This document shows positions 1 to 7,645 of a stretch of DNA of 15,350 nucleotides, one piece after another. A program made the translations under genes and the position numbers. Under the pieces are notes generated by a model, which had not been told where the DNA came from, ran no database searches, and saw nothing but the letters and a program-made list of their open reading frames with translations. Positions within the stretch are counted from its first letter, which is position 1. Each line of letters begins with the position of its first letter. The DNA comes from Sunxiuqinia sp963974515 (GTDB lineage Bacteria; Bacteroidota; Bacteroidia; Bacteroidales; Prolixibacteraceae). Location: positions 1-15,350 of the forward strand of contig NZ_CAXBDD010000095.1 of the NCBI RefSeq assembly GCF_963974515.1, written 5' to 3'.

Positions 1-45
1 ATGATGGGGCATGGCCAGAGGGCGCGGGGCAGCACTGAGCCGATG

Positions 46-79
46 CAATTTGGAATTTGAAACATGGAATTTGGAAATT
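46..79. repeat. Short imperfect direct repeat upstream of the adaptor gene
   Basis: The segment repeats a TGGAATTTG-like word: TGGAATTTGAAA at 51-62 and TGGAATTTGGAAA at 65-77, with a partial copy just before. Bases 1-45 are GC-rich and contain GGGGCATGG, a word that recurs in other gaps of this window. No gene is seen in 1-98. I read this as low-complexity intergenic sequence that happens to be open in the adaptor frame. Confidence 0.5.
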
Positions 80-98
80 AAAACTATCGGATATGTCA

Positions 99-1349
99 AT
101 GGATCGAATCATAGAAAAGAAAAAGGGGCTGAAAATGAAGCACCTTTATATCGTGGGAGGAGTGCTTCTGTTTCTGCTGTTGCTCTATCAGATTTTGCTG
201 GCTGATCACCAATCGGTGTACCGTGCCGAAAAAGATAAGCTGACGGTCAGTGCCGTTGAGGATGGCCAATTTAACGACTACATTACCATTATTGGGCAGG
301 TGGAGCCAATCACGACCATTTACCTGGATGTGGAAGAAGGAGGAAAAATAGAAGAAATTTATATAGAAGAAGGTGAAATGGTCAAGGAAGGTGACGTGAT
401 TTTGAAACTTCGAAATACCGATCTCAACACCACGATCATGAATATTGAGTCGCAACTGTCGTATCACGCCAATGAGCTTAGAAACACCCAAATTCAGATT
501 GAGCAACAACAAATTCAAAACAGACAACAGAAATTGGAAATTGACCTGAAGGTAGTTCAGGCGAAGCGGAAGTTTAAACAGTACGAACGGTTGTTTGAGG
601 AAGATTTGGTGGCGAAGGAGGAGTATTTACAAGCGAAGGAAAGCTATGAGCTTTCGCTGAAGGAGCAGGAGCTGACTTATCAGAAGATGGTTCAGGATTC
701 CATCTTCAGGACAAATCAGCGCCTCAGCATGGACAGAAGTCTTGAAAACACGCGCCTTAGTTTAAGCATGACTCGCGAGCGACTGGAGAACCTCAATGTA
801 AAAGCCCCGGTTGACGGACAGCTGGGTTTACTCGATGCGGAGATCGGACAATCTATTTCACAAGGTCAGCGGCTGGGACTCATTCATATTCTGACTGATT
901 TCAAAATCAATGCCCGGATTGATGAACACTACATTGACCGGGTACGCCGCGAATTGCCTGCGGCTTTCGATCGCGGAGGAACTACTTATCAGCTCAATGT
1001 GAAGAAGGTTTACCCCGAAGTGCGGGAAGGACAGTTTAAGATCGATATGGTCTTTGAAGGTGAAAATCCCGATAACATCCGAACCGGGCAAACTTACCAC
1101 ATCAAACTGGAATTGGGGGAATCTGAAAAAGCAGTGTTGCTGCCGCGCGGCGGGTTTTTTCAAAGTACCGGAGGGCAATGGGTTTTTGTGCTGAACGAAA
1201 ATGAAACAGAAGCAGTCAAAAGGCCAATCCGCATCGGCAAGCAAAACCCGCAGTACTACGAAGTACTGGAAGGCCTCCAGGCCGGCGAAAAAGTCATTAC
1301 CTCAAGCTATGAGCTGTTTGGGGAGAACGATAAAATTGTGCTGCGATAG
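99..1349 (+). CDS. HlyD/MacA-family periplasmic adaptor (membrane fusion protein)
   Basis: A 416-residue adaptor that would bridge an inner-membrane ABC permease and an outer-membrane channel. The N-terminus is cytosolic and basic (MDRIIEKKK), followed by a membrane anchor at about residues 17-35. The first half of a lipoyl-like domain lies at about 70-108 (GGKIEEIYIEEGEMVKEGD). A long Gln/Glu/Arg-rich coiled-coil hairpin covers about 110-232, the second lipoyl half begins at APVDG (236-240), and a beta-barrel and membrane-proximal region end the protein. I chose ATG 99 because MDR-x-I-x-KKK is the usual beginning of Bacteroidota relatives as I remember them. ATG 93 and ATG 135 are alternatives, and the frame is open further upstream from a TTG at 57 that reads through repeat sequence. 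The next transporter gene is the ATPase at 1649. The missing partner is a TolC-type channel, possibly upstream. Family call is firm; substrate is unknown. Confidence 0.92.
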   Translation: MDRIIEKKKGLKMKHLYIVGGVLLFLLLLYQILLADHQSVYRAEKDKLTVSAVEDGQFNDYITIIGQVEPITTIYLDVEEGGKIEEIYIEEGEMVKEGDVILKLRNTDLNTTIMNIESQLSYHANELRNTQIQIEQQQIQNRQQKLEIDLKVVQAKRKFKQYERLFEEDLVAKEEYLQAKESYELSLKEQELTYQKMVQDSIFRTNQRLSMDRSLENTRLSLSMTRERLENLNVKAPVDGQLGLLDAEIGQSISQGQRLGLIHILTDFKINARIDEHYIDRVRRELPAAFDRGGTTYQLNVKKVYPEVREGQFKIDMVFEGENPDNIRTGQTYHIKLELGESEKAVLLPRGGFFQSTGGQWVFVLNENETEAVKRPIRIGKQNPQYYEVLEGLQAGEKVITSSYELFGENDKIVLR

Positions 1350-1351
1350 CG

Positions 1352-1392
1352 AAGGGCATGGAACAGAGAGCACAGGGGAAAGGGCAGAGGCA
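1352..1392. repeat. Purine-rich low-complexity repeat (GGCATGG/AGAGC words)
   Basis: This stretch just after the adaptor stop is almost all purine and built from words such as GGGCATGGA, AGAGAGCAC and AAAGGGCAGAGG. A related sequence in the opposite orientation lies at 1587-1640, so the two bracket the AT-rich piece 1393-1586. I see no terminator-like hairpin followed by a T-run here. Confidence 0.45.
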
Positions 1393-1432
1393 ATTCAGTA
1401 TTAATTCATAAATTGGACTGGACAAACTAAAA

Positions 1433-1573
1433 ATGAATATGATGGCACACTTTAGGTCTATGGATTTGGACACCTGGACAGAGTCAATTGCGTTAAATGA
1501 TCAAATATTGGATGATTTGGATTCATTGAGTCGAAAAATTACAAACTTTAGAAAAACACGATTAAAAAACTAA
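1433..1573 (+). CDS. Possible 46-residue protein, family unknown
   Basis: An open frame from ATG 1433 to TAA 1571-1573, starting MNMMAHFRSMDLDTWTES and ending FRKTRLKN. The middle is acidic and leucine/aspartate-rich (ALNDQILDDLDSL) and the end is basic, so a short amphipathic helix is plausible. No signal peptide, Cys pair or known motif is visible. The piece is AT-rich and sits between oppositely oriented purine-rich repeats, in the 299-base gap between the adaptor and ATPase genes. There is no good Shine-Dalgarno sequence, but that is normal here. It could be a real small protein, the C-terminal remnant of a larger gene, or chance. I cannot assign a function. Confidence 0.3.
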   Translation: MNMMAHFRSMDLDTWTESIALNDQILDDLDSLSRKITNFRKTRLKN

Positions 1574-1586
1574 GGCAAAAGGCGTG

Positions 1587-1640
1587 CGCTATGCATCGTG
1601 CTCTTGGCACTTTGCTCTTCGCCCCATGCCCCATGCAATC
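1587..1640. repeat. Low-complexity repeat, inverted relative to 1352-1392
   Basis: Read on the minus strand this is rich in GCATGGGGCATGGGGCG and AAGAGCAAAGTGC words, matching the style of the repeat at 1352-1392. It ends only a few bases before ATPase start 1649 and is open in the ATPase frame from GTG 1598, so an automatic caller could wrongly extend the ATPase by 17 residues into it. Confidence 0.45.
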
Positions 1641-1648
1641 CTACAGCT

Positions 1649-2347
1649 ATGATACGAACAATCAACCTTACCAAAGTATTCCGCACCGAAGAGATTGAAA
1701 CCAGTGCGTTGGATAACGTTTCCCTGCATATTCAGCGGGGCGAATTTGTGGCCATTATGGGGCCGTCGGGATGTGGCAAGTCAACCTTGCTTAATATCAT
1801 CGGCCTGCTCGACAACCCCACCGGCGGACAGTATTTCTTCGATGGAAAAGAAGTCGGGCAGTTAAAAGAACGTAACCGCACCCAGCTTCGCAAAGGGAAC
1901 ATCGGCTTTGTGTTCCAAAGTTTTAACCTGATTGACGAGCTAAACGTGTATGAAAATGTGGAACTTCCGCTTATCTACCTGAAGCTGAAAGCCCGCGAAC
2001 GCAAAGCGATGGTCGAAAAAGTGTTGGAACGGATGAAAATAAGCCACCGCCGTAAGCATTTTCCGCAGCAGTTATCGGGTGGGCAGCAGCAGCGTGTGGC
2101 CATTGCCCGCGCCGTGGTCGCCAATCCCAAGCTGATCCTGGCCGATGAGCCCACTGGTAACCTCGACTCGAAAAACGGGCTGGAAGTGATGAACCTGCTT
2201 ACTGAACTGAACCGCGAAGGAACCACCATCGTGATGGTAACCCACTCGCTGCACGACTCCGAATTTGCCCACCGCGTCATCAACCTGTTTGACGGACAGG
2301 TGATTACCGAGGAGTTGAAGATGCAGTTGGGGGATATGCTGCTGTGA
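1649..2347 (+). CDS. MacB/LolD-type ABC transporter ATP-binding protein (first copy)
   Basis: A 232-residue ATPase of the MacB/LolD/FtsE group that would power a type VII (mechanotransmission) permease from the cytosolic face. Visible motifs: Walker A GPSGCGKST (38-46), Q-loop Gln90, signature LSGGQQQRVAIARA (142-155), Walker B LILADE (162-167), a canonical D-loop NLDS (171-174) and switch His199 in VTHS. All catalytic positions are present. Start ATG 1649 (MIRTINLTKVF) fits the family; the longer reading from GTG 1598 adds only residues encoded by repeat sequence. It lies downstream of the adaptor and 68 bases before permease A, the typical order for such a transporter, so pairing with permease A is the simplest inference. 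Confidence 0.95.
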   Translation: MIRTINLTKVFRTEEIETSALDNVSLHIQRGEFVAIMGPSGCGKSTLLNIIGLLDNPTGGQYFFDGKEVGQLKERNRTQLRKGNIGFVFQSFNLIDELNVYENVELPLIYLKLKARERKAMVEKVLERMKISHRRKHFPQQLSGGQQQRVAIARAVVANPKLILADEPTGNLDSKNGLEVMNLLTELNREGTTIVMVTHSLHDSEFAHRVINLFDGQVITEELKMQLGDMLL

Positions 2348-2351
2348 AAAA

Positions 2352-2412
2352 TGTCTGAACGATCATTTTTGTGATTAAAGGATTAACATGATTTAGAAAC
2401 GATTAACTGATC
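2352..2412. repeat. Degenerate GATT-rich interspersed repeat
   Basis: The whole ATPase-permease A gap begins with GTCTGAAC and continues with spaced GATT/GGATT words (GTGATTAAAGGATTAACATGATTT). Related sequences occur at 4841-4878, 7485-7530 and 14992-15010. I recognise the pattern as a common non-coding repeat in Bacteroidota gaps, but its role is unknown. Confidence 0.5.
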
Positions 2413-2415
2413 ATC

Positions 2416-4785
2416 ATGTTCCGCACCATTTTTAGAATATCGGTCCGAAACCTCATGAAACACAAGGTGTATTCATTGATCAATGTGTTCGGGCTCGCAT
2501 TGGGGTTTACCGCCTTTATCCTGATCGGGCTGTTCATTCAGCACGAATTAGGCTGGGACAAAGCAAATATCAACTACGACCGGATTTACCGAGTACAACG
2601 GCACTATGCCAAAACCATGTACGCGATGGATGGGAACGATATTTCGCCGCACTCACGGGCGATTACGGCACAATTGCTGGAGAGGCAGTTCCCGGAATTT
2701 GAAAAGGTGACGGTCATCCGTGAGAATGGCGGTAAATTTCTGGCCTCTGAACCCGAACGCCAGGTTTACGAAGAATATGGAATTTGCGCTGACAGTTGCT
2801 ACCTCGATGTCTTTAGCTGCCAATTTGTGGAAGGGAGCCGGCAGAATGCCTTGTCGGAACCGTTCAGCATCATCTTATCCGAAACAATGGCCAAAAGACT
2901 TTTCGCCGGTGAAAAGGCAATGGGAAAAACAGTTACCATTGAAAAGAAATTTGATCTGAAAGTTACAGGTGTCTATGCCGACTTACCTGACAATACAACG
3001 GTCCGGCCCAATTACATCATTTCATTTTCAACCTTGAAACACACGGACGGAATTACCCGGGGCGACCTTTATTCGGGCGATTGTATGACATTCACCCTGC
3101 TCAGGCCCGGCGTGGATTATCAGATGCTTGAAAAAAAGATTAAATCTGTGTTTTCCGGATTTCGCGGAGTTGAATTCGAAGAACTTCAGTTGTGCCCGAT
3201 GGACTTGCTTTATTTGGACTTTAACGGACATGGACACTATTATGTGGTGCTTACGTTGTACGGATTAATCGGCGTGTTTATCCTGATCATGTCAGCGTTC
3301 AACTACATTAACCTGACCACCGCCAATGCATCAACCCGGGGAAAAGAAGTAGCCGTAAAAAAAGTAAGCGGCAGTAACAGGGCAACGCTTATTGCGCAAT
3401 TTCTGGGCGAAACGATCCTCATTTCAATGCTTGCGCTGGGAATGGCCTTTGTGTTTGTCGCCATTTTCCTGCCGGTTTTTGCCGGAATAGTTGGTCGTCA
3501 GCTGGATTTTGGAATAACAGGCAATTGGCAGTTTATTGGCATGATGGTTCTAGTTTCATTTGGCGTTGGGCTTTTATCAGGCATTTATCCTGCCTTGTTT
3601 TTATCATCCAACAAAATCGTATCCTTGTTTAAAGGTGAGGTGTTCAGCAAAGGCCACGAAAAATTCAACCTGAAAAAAGCGCTGGTCACTTCCCAGTTTG
3701 CCATTTCCGTTTTTCTCATCCTGATCACACTTTCTTTTTCGCTGCAAATCAGGCACCTGACTCAAAAAGAATTGGGATTCAACAAGGAAAACATGCTTTA
3801 CACTAAAATGACTGCCACTAAAAACGGAACCACTTTTAATCAATTGCGCGACCGCATGTTGCAACATCCCGAAATTATTGACGCTTCCATGTCGAAACAC
3901 ATTCCTTTTGTCAGCTTTGGTGGGGGAATGACTAACTGGGAAGGGGGAAACCAGGACGAGAAAATTAATTGCCGGTTCAATCAGGTTGGTTACGACTATG
4001 TCCGGAACATGGGTATTTCACTGGTTGCCGGTCGCGATTTCTCGCGCTCGTTCCCGGGCGATGTTGGTAAAGCCTGCCTGATCAACGAAACGGCGGCCAA
4101 ATGCTTTGGCTGGGACGACCCCATCGGAAAACGCTTGAATAATAATAAACTCACGGTTGTTGGCGTGGTGAAAAACTACATTTACAAAGACATGCACAAT
4201 GGCATTGAGCCTTCCATTATGGTGCTTGCACCAGAAGAAATTGCCGGCACCTGGACGTTTGCATTCCGGGTTGACCCAAACAATTACCAGAAAGCCAATA
4301 CAATCCTGACCCGCGAATTCGAAGCGGCTTTCCCCGATGATCCCTTCGAGTTTAAAGACCTGCCAACGGCCTTCGCCAACGAGAACACGTTTAAAATTTA
4401 TCACGCTGTTAACCGTACGATCCTGTTTTTTACGGTGTTTAATGTATTCCTGGCAATGATCGGTCTGCTCGGTTTGGTTTCGTTTACCGTTTTTCGCCGC
4501 ACAAAAGAAATTGGCGTCCGCAAAATCAACGGAAGCACATCGGTCAACATCTTTTACATCCTGAGCCGGGAATATTTTATCCTGTTGTTTTTTGCCCTGC
4601 TGATCGCAATTCCCTCTGCCTGGTGGGTATACGAATGGATCCCGAGCGCCAATAAACTGCACGCACCGCCTTGGGTGTTTGGTTTGGGTGCGGCGATTCT
4701 CTTTGTCATTATTTTATTGACGACCAGCTATCAAACGGTTAAAGCGGCTACGAGGAACCCGGTTGAGGCACTCCGGTATGAATAA
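2416..4785 (+). CDS. FtsX/MacB-type ABC transporter permease A
   Basis: A 789-residue inner-membrane permease with a duplicated MacB layout. TM1 lies at about 21-42, a periplasmic MacB-core-like domain at about 43-275, and an FtsX unit follows with helices near 277-298, 333-355 and 372-395. The second half has a helix near 422-445, a second periplasmic domain to about 665, and FtsX helices near 668-690, 716-738 and 756-776. Both cytosolic loops after the first FtsX helix keep the coupling-type motif: GKEVAVKKVSGS in the first half and TKEIGVRKINGS in the second. With both halves in one chain it could work as a monomer in place of a MacB dimer. It ends RNPVEALRYE and is followed at once by a hairpin. 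It starts 68 bases after the first ATPase, its likely partner. Substrate cannot be told from sequence. Confidence 0.92.
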   Translation: MFRTIFRISVRNLMKHKVYSLINVFGLALGFTAFILIGLFIQHELGWDKANINYDRIYRVQRHYAKTMYAMDGNDISPHSRAITAQLLERQFPEFEKVTVIRENGGKFLASEPERQVYEEYGICADSCYLDVFSCQFVEGSRQNALSEPFSIILSETMAKRLFAGEKAMGKTVTIEKKFDLKVTGVYADLPDNTTVRPNYIISFSTLKHTDGITRGDLYSGDCMTFTLLRPGVDYQMLEKKIKSVFSGFRGVEFEELQLCPMDLLYLDFNGHGHYYVVLTLYGLIGVFILIMSAFNYINLTTANASTRGKEVAVKKVSGSNRATLIAQFLGETILISMLALGMAFVFVAIFLPVFAGIVGRQLDFGITGNWQFIGMMVLVSFGVGLLSGIYPALFLSSNKIVSLFKGEVFSKGHEKFNLKKALVTSQFAISVFLILITLSFSLQIRHLTQKELGFNKENMLYTKMTATKNGTTFNQLRDRMLQHPEIIDASMSKHIPFVSFGGGMTNWEGGNQDEKINCRFNQVGYDYVRNMGISLVAGRDFSRSFPGDVGKACLINETAAKCFGWDDPIGKRLNNNKLTVVGVVKNYIYKDMHNGIEPSIMVLAPEEIAGTWTFAFRVDPNNYQKANTILTREFEAAFPDDPFEFKDLPTAFANENTFKIYHAVNRTILFFTVFNVFLAMIGLLGLVSFTVFRRTKEIGVRKINGSTSVNIFYILSREYFILLFFALLIAIPSAWWVYEWIPSANKLHAPPWVFGLGAAILFVIILLTTSYQTVKAATRNPVEALRYE

Positions 4786-4789
4786 TAGG

Positions 4790-4816
4790 CAGGGTTTCAC
4801 TTGGAGTGAAGCTCTG
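4790..4816 (+). other. Hairpin directly after permease A (A/C-type trailer)
   Basis: Six perfect pairs TTCACT/AGTGAA (4796-4801 with 4805-4810) close a three-base loop TGG. Outer pairs CAGGGT/GCTCTG hold only with G-T wobbles, so the structure is better as RNA than as DNA. The first 21 bases, 4790-4810, are identical to 10035-10055 after permease C. No T-run follows, so it is not a textbook intrinsic terminator; an RNA end-stabilising hairpin or a mobile REP-like palindrome are alternatives. Confidence 0.6.
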
Positions 4817-4840
4817 ACAGGGCAAAGCGTTGACGAAAAA

Positions 4841-4878
4841 GTCTGATTCAGGATTTGCAGGATGGAAGGATTATCAGC
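4841..4878. repeat. Degenerate GATT-rich interspersed repeat
   Basis: It starts GTCTGATTCAGGATTTGCAG and continues with GGATGGAAGGATTATCAGCATT. The word CAGGATTTGCA is shared with 14995-15005 after the second ATPase, and the GTCTGA start with the copy at 2352. Confidence 0.55.
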
Positions 4879-4904
4879 ATTGAAAGGGAATGGAGCAAAG
4901 GGAA

Positions 4905-4944
4905 AAACCTGCCAGCGCCTGAACAAACCTGACAGCGTATGGCG
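4905..4944. repeat. Two-copy 20-base tandem repeat
   Basis: AAACCTGCCAGCG at 4905-4917 recurs with one mismatch as AAACCTGACAGCG at 4925-4937, giving a 20-base period. Just upstream, GGGAATGGAGCAAAGGGAAAAA resembles the purine-rich repeat family at 1352-1392. The rest of the 213-base gap 4786-4998 shows nothing gene-like, and I see no convincing promoter before permease B. Confidence 0.5.
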
Positions 4945-4998
4945 AAGAGGGATAAATCAATTGTATGGACCTAAAAGTACGAACGAAAACAAAAGGAT

Positions 4999-7464
4999 AT
5001 GAACCTGTTACAACTGAAAGCTTTGATCCGCACCTTGCTGAAGCGGCGTTTTTTGTCGGGAGTCCAAATTGCCGGACTGGTTACCGGTTTTGGTATTGTT
5101 ATTTTTCTGGTTGCCAAAATCAACTATGAGCATTCGTATGACAAGTTTTGGAACAATCACCGTTCGGTGTACCGCGTGGCGCTCGACCTGAAACATCAGG
5201 ATGGGCGGTCCACCGTTTCAGCAAAAAACTTTCATGGCTCATCGGAACTGCTCGATGAGGAGTTGCCGGGGATTATCGCCCATTGCAACATGGCCCCCGA
5301 TAAGATTACGGTGTACAACCAGGAACAAATGATCCAGGATGTGGACTGGTTTTGGAGCGATACAACCTTTTTCAGCGTGTTCGAACGAAAAATCCTTTAT
5401 CGTGAATCTGCGCAATTGTTTGGCGATGTCCGCGGGATCGTCATTTCCGCTTCGTTTAGCCGGAAATTGTTTGGCGACGAAAACCCGATTAACCGGGAGA
5501 TCACGCTGAACGAGGGCTGGCGATTTTTGGTGAAGGCTGTTTTTGAAGACATTCCTTCCAACAGCCATATGAAGATTGACGTGCTTGGCAGTTATCAATC
5601 GCTGAGCTACTATATGAGCAATTTCGACAACCGCGCGCAGGTTTTGGTCGAGAACCCTGATTACGCCTACAGCAAAGCTTCGCCATACATGGGCAGCCGT
5701 TGGCGTTCGGCAATGCAGCACCGCCCGTATTGTTATATCCGGCTGGATGAGAACACGCGGATTGCCGATGTGGAAGCATCCGTTGCCCCGGCGTTGGGCA
5801 AGGTAGGCTTTCCCGACAACCTGGCCGACAGCAAGATAAATTTCATCTTTCAACCCCTTGCTTCCATCCACTTGCGTTCAAACCTTGACGGCGAGTTGCA
5901 GGCGAGTGGAAGCAACATGCAAGTCAACTTTCTGGTCGTGATTTGCCTGGTGGTTATGCTGGTATGTTTTGTGAATTATCTAAATCTCAGTACCATTTCA
6001 ACCCTCGAAAACCGAAAAAGCTATTCCATCCGGCTGATCAACGGGGCGGGGAAAGGGAATGTTTTTCTCGAATTGTTTATGCATAACTTTTTATTGTTTT
6101 TCTCTTCCCTGTTGTTGGCTATTCCATTGGCCATTTTGTGGGTAACCAGGCAGCTTCCGGATGCAACAGTTTCCGCAGCAATATTCCTTTATGTTGGCTT
6201 GGCGGCTTTGGCCGGTACATGCCTGGCCTCCCTAATCCCATTTTTTTCGGTTTTCCGCCAGCCGGCATATATGCTGATGAAAGGCGTATCGCACAATTCC
6301 GGTGCAAATTGGTCAGGGCGAAAAGTCTTGGTGGTTGTGCAATTTGCCATCACCATCGTTTTGCTCATCTCAACCGTTGGTATCTATAAACAGATGCAAT
6401 TTGTGATGAAAGAGCAACTTGGCTTTTCAGGCGGGCAGACAATATTTAGTTACACGCCCATGTCGATGACTAACCATCCGGACATCCCGCTGAAGCTGGC
6501 CACCTTCCGTAATGAAGCACTTGCCTTGCCCGGTGTCAAATCATTCAGTGCCAGCTCTTCAGTGCCCGGAAGAATAATCAAACGCAGCCAGGAGAATGTC
6601 ATGCCTTCCAACTCGGACGAACCTTTTGCGGCAGCTTTTGGTGAAGTCAGCATCGACGACCAGTTTCAGGATACCTATAACCTGAAGCTGTTGGCGGGCG
6701 AAAACCTTCGTCAACAATCAAACTGGATTTCCGATGAAGTTTTGCTGAATCAGTCAGCAGCCAAAGCGATGGGATATATTCATCCGGCCGATGCCATTGG
6801 GGCAGCTTTTTCTGTTGGCGACCGCTCCTTTAAAATACGCGGTGTAGTGGCCGATTACCACCATGTTTCGCTGCATTTCCCCATCCAGCCAATTATCTAT
6901 TTTCAGAACCTGGACTGGGAGCTTTCGGTGGGGTACTACTCGTTTCATATCGATGCTGCCAATACCGGAGCCATCGCGCGCGATCTGTCTAAAATCTGGA
7001 AAAAGCTCTATCCGAAGGATGAGTTTCTTTATTTCTTTTCGGATAAAGAGTTCGAATCCCAGTACCGCAGCGACTTATCTTTTAACCAAATCTTGACCTT
7101 TTCTGCGCTGATGGCTCTGCTCATTTCCTGTCTTGGCTTGCTGAGCCTCGCCATGTTTAATACCAACCTGCGGGTGAAGGAAATCGGCATCCGCAAAGTC
7201 AACGGTGCCCGCATTTCTGAAATTTTAACCATGCTCAACAAAGACTTTATCAAATGGGTCGTTATTGCCTTTGTAATTGCCACGCCCATCGCGTACTCCG
7301 CCATGAATAAATGGCTCGAAAACTTTGCCTATAAAACCAACTTAAGCTGGTGGATTTTTGCTCTGGCCGGTTTACTGGCGCTGGGAATTGCATTGTTAAC
7401 GGTAAGCTGGCAGAGTTGGAGGGCAGCTGCAAGGAATCCGGTTGAAGCTTTGCGGTATGAATAA
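4999..7464 (+). CDS. FtsX/MacB-type ABC transporter permease B
   Basis: An 821-residue permease, the longest in the window, with the same two-half design. TM1 lies at about 18-38, the first periplasmic domain reaches about 308, and FtsX helices lie near 310-332, 360-383 and 393-418. The second half has a helix near 443-465, a second periplasmic domain, and helices near 698-720, 753-772 and 784-804. The first-half cytosolic loop is degenerate (ENRKSYSIRLINGAG, no KE pair), while the second-half loop is canonical (VKEIGIRKVNGAR). It starts at ATG 4999 after a 213-base repeat-rich gap and has no ATPase of its own beside it, so it must borrow one or act as a variant. Its last 95 residues are 86/95 identical to those of permease C although the rest is far more diverged. 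It ends RNPVEALRYE. Confidence 0.92.
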   Translation: MNLLQLKALIRTLLKRRFLSGVQIAGLVTGFGIVIFLVAKINYEHSYDKFWNNHRSVYRVALDLKHQDGRSTVSAKNFHGSSELLDEELPGIIAHCNMAPDKITVYNQEQMIQDVDWFWSDTTFFSVFERKILYRESAQLFGDVRGIVISASFSRKLFGDENPINREITLNEGWRFLVKAVFEDIPSNSHMKIDVLGSYQSLSYYMSNFDNRAQVLVENPDYAYSKASPYMGSRWRSAMQHRPYCYIRLDENTRIADVEASVAPALGKVGFPDNLADSKINFIFQPLASIHLRSNLDGELQASGSNMQVNFLVVICLVVMLVCFVNYLNLSTISTLENRKSYSIRLINGAGKGNVFLELFMHNFLLFFSSLLLAIPLAILWVTRQLPDATVSAAIFLYVGLAALAGTCLASLIPFFSVFRQPAYMLMKGVSHNSGANWSGRKVLVVVQFAITIVLLISTVGIYKQMQFVMKEQLGFSGGQTIFSYTPMSMTNHPDIPLKLATFRNEALALPGVKSFSASSSVPGRIIKRSQENVMPSNSDEPFAAAFGEVSIDDQFQDTYNLKLLAGENLRQQSNWISDEVLLNQSAAKAMGYIHPADAIGAAFSVGDRSFKIRGVVADYHHVSLHFPIQPIIYFQNLDWELSVGYYSFHIDAANTGAIARDLSKIWKKLYPKDEFLYFFSDKEFESQYRSDLSFNQILTFSALMALLISCLGLLSLAMFNTNLRVKEIGIRKVNGARISEILTMLNKDFIKWVVIAFVIATPIAYSAMNKWLENFAYKTNLSWWIFALAGLLALGIALLTVSWQSWRAAARNPVEALRYE
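7177..7464 (+). repeat. C-terminal coding patch shared with permease C (copy 1)
   Basis: From the Lys of KEIGIRKVNG to the stop codon, the protein differs from permease C at only 9 of 95 positions. Long DNA runs are exact, for example the 20 bases GCCATGAATAAATGGCTCGA and their continuation to GCCTA. Upstream of this boundary similarity drops sharply. The partner copy is 9746-10033. Confidence 0.85.
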
Positions 7465-7466
7465 AA

Positions 7467-7483
7467 TGTCGGGACTCCCGACA
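7467..7483 (+). other. Perfect hairpin directly after permease B (B/D-type trailer)
   Basis: TGTCGGG-ACT-CCCGACA forms a perfect seven-pair stem with a three-base loop, starting two bases after the stop codon. The word ACTCCCGAC is also present after permease D (14239-14247). No T-run follows, so termination is possible but not shown. Confidence 0.6.
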
Positions 7484-7484
7484 A

Positions 7485-7530
7485 ATCTGGACAAGATATG
7501 ATTAAAACAGATGAGAGGATTACGGTGATT
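7485..7530. repeat. Degenerate GATT-rich interspersed repeat
   Basis: It begins ATCTGGACAAGATATGATTA and continues with GAGGATTACGGTGATT, a worn version of the pattern seen at 2352-2412 and 4841-4878. The remaining gap sequence 7531-7645 before permease C shows no gene, hairpin or convincing promoter. Confidence 0.4.
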
Positions 7531-7645
7531 ATTTGGGTAAAGATCAGAAAAACGTCTCGGCGCCTGCAAGACACAGCGTTTGAGGGCAGTGAAACATCAG
7601 GCAAATCGTGGCTCAGCCAATTTGAAACTACAAAAACAACAATAA

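Noticed and set aside
57..98. Longer adaptor reading from TTG 57
   Set aside because: It adds residues encoded by an imperfect intergenic repeat, and MDRIIEKKK from ATG 99 fits the family start better.
1606..1620. TGGCAC followed by TTGCT, resembling a sigma-54 -24/-12 promoter
   Set aside because: Only one base lies between the two words instead of the required five, and it sits inside a low-complexity repeat. TGGCAC at 1443-1448 also lacks a TTGC at the right distance.
1598..1648. Longer ATPase reading from GTG 1598
   Set aside because: The extra 17 residues come from low-complexity repeat sequence; MIRTINLTKVF from ATG 1649 is the normal start.
4018..4662. Long reverse-strand open frame opposite permease A, and similar ones at 5239-5871 and 13287-13682
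   Set aside because: They lie wholly inside strongly supported forward permease genes, lack recognisable domains and have shadow-type composition.
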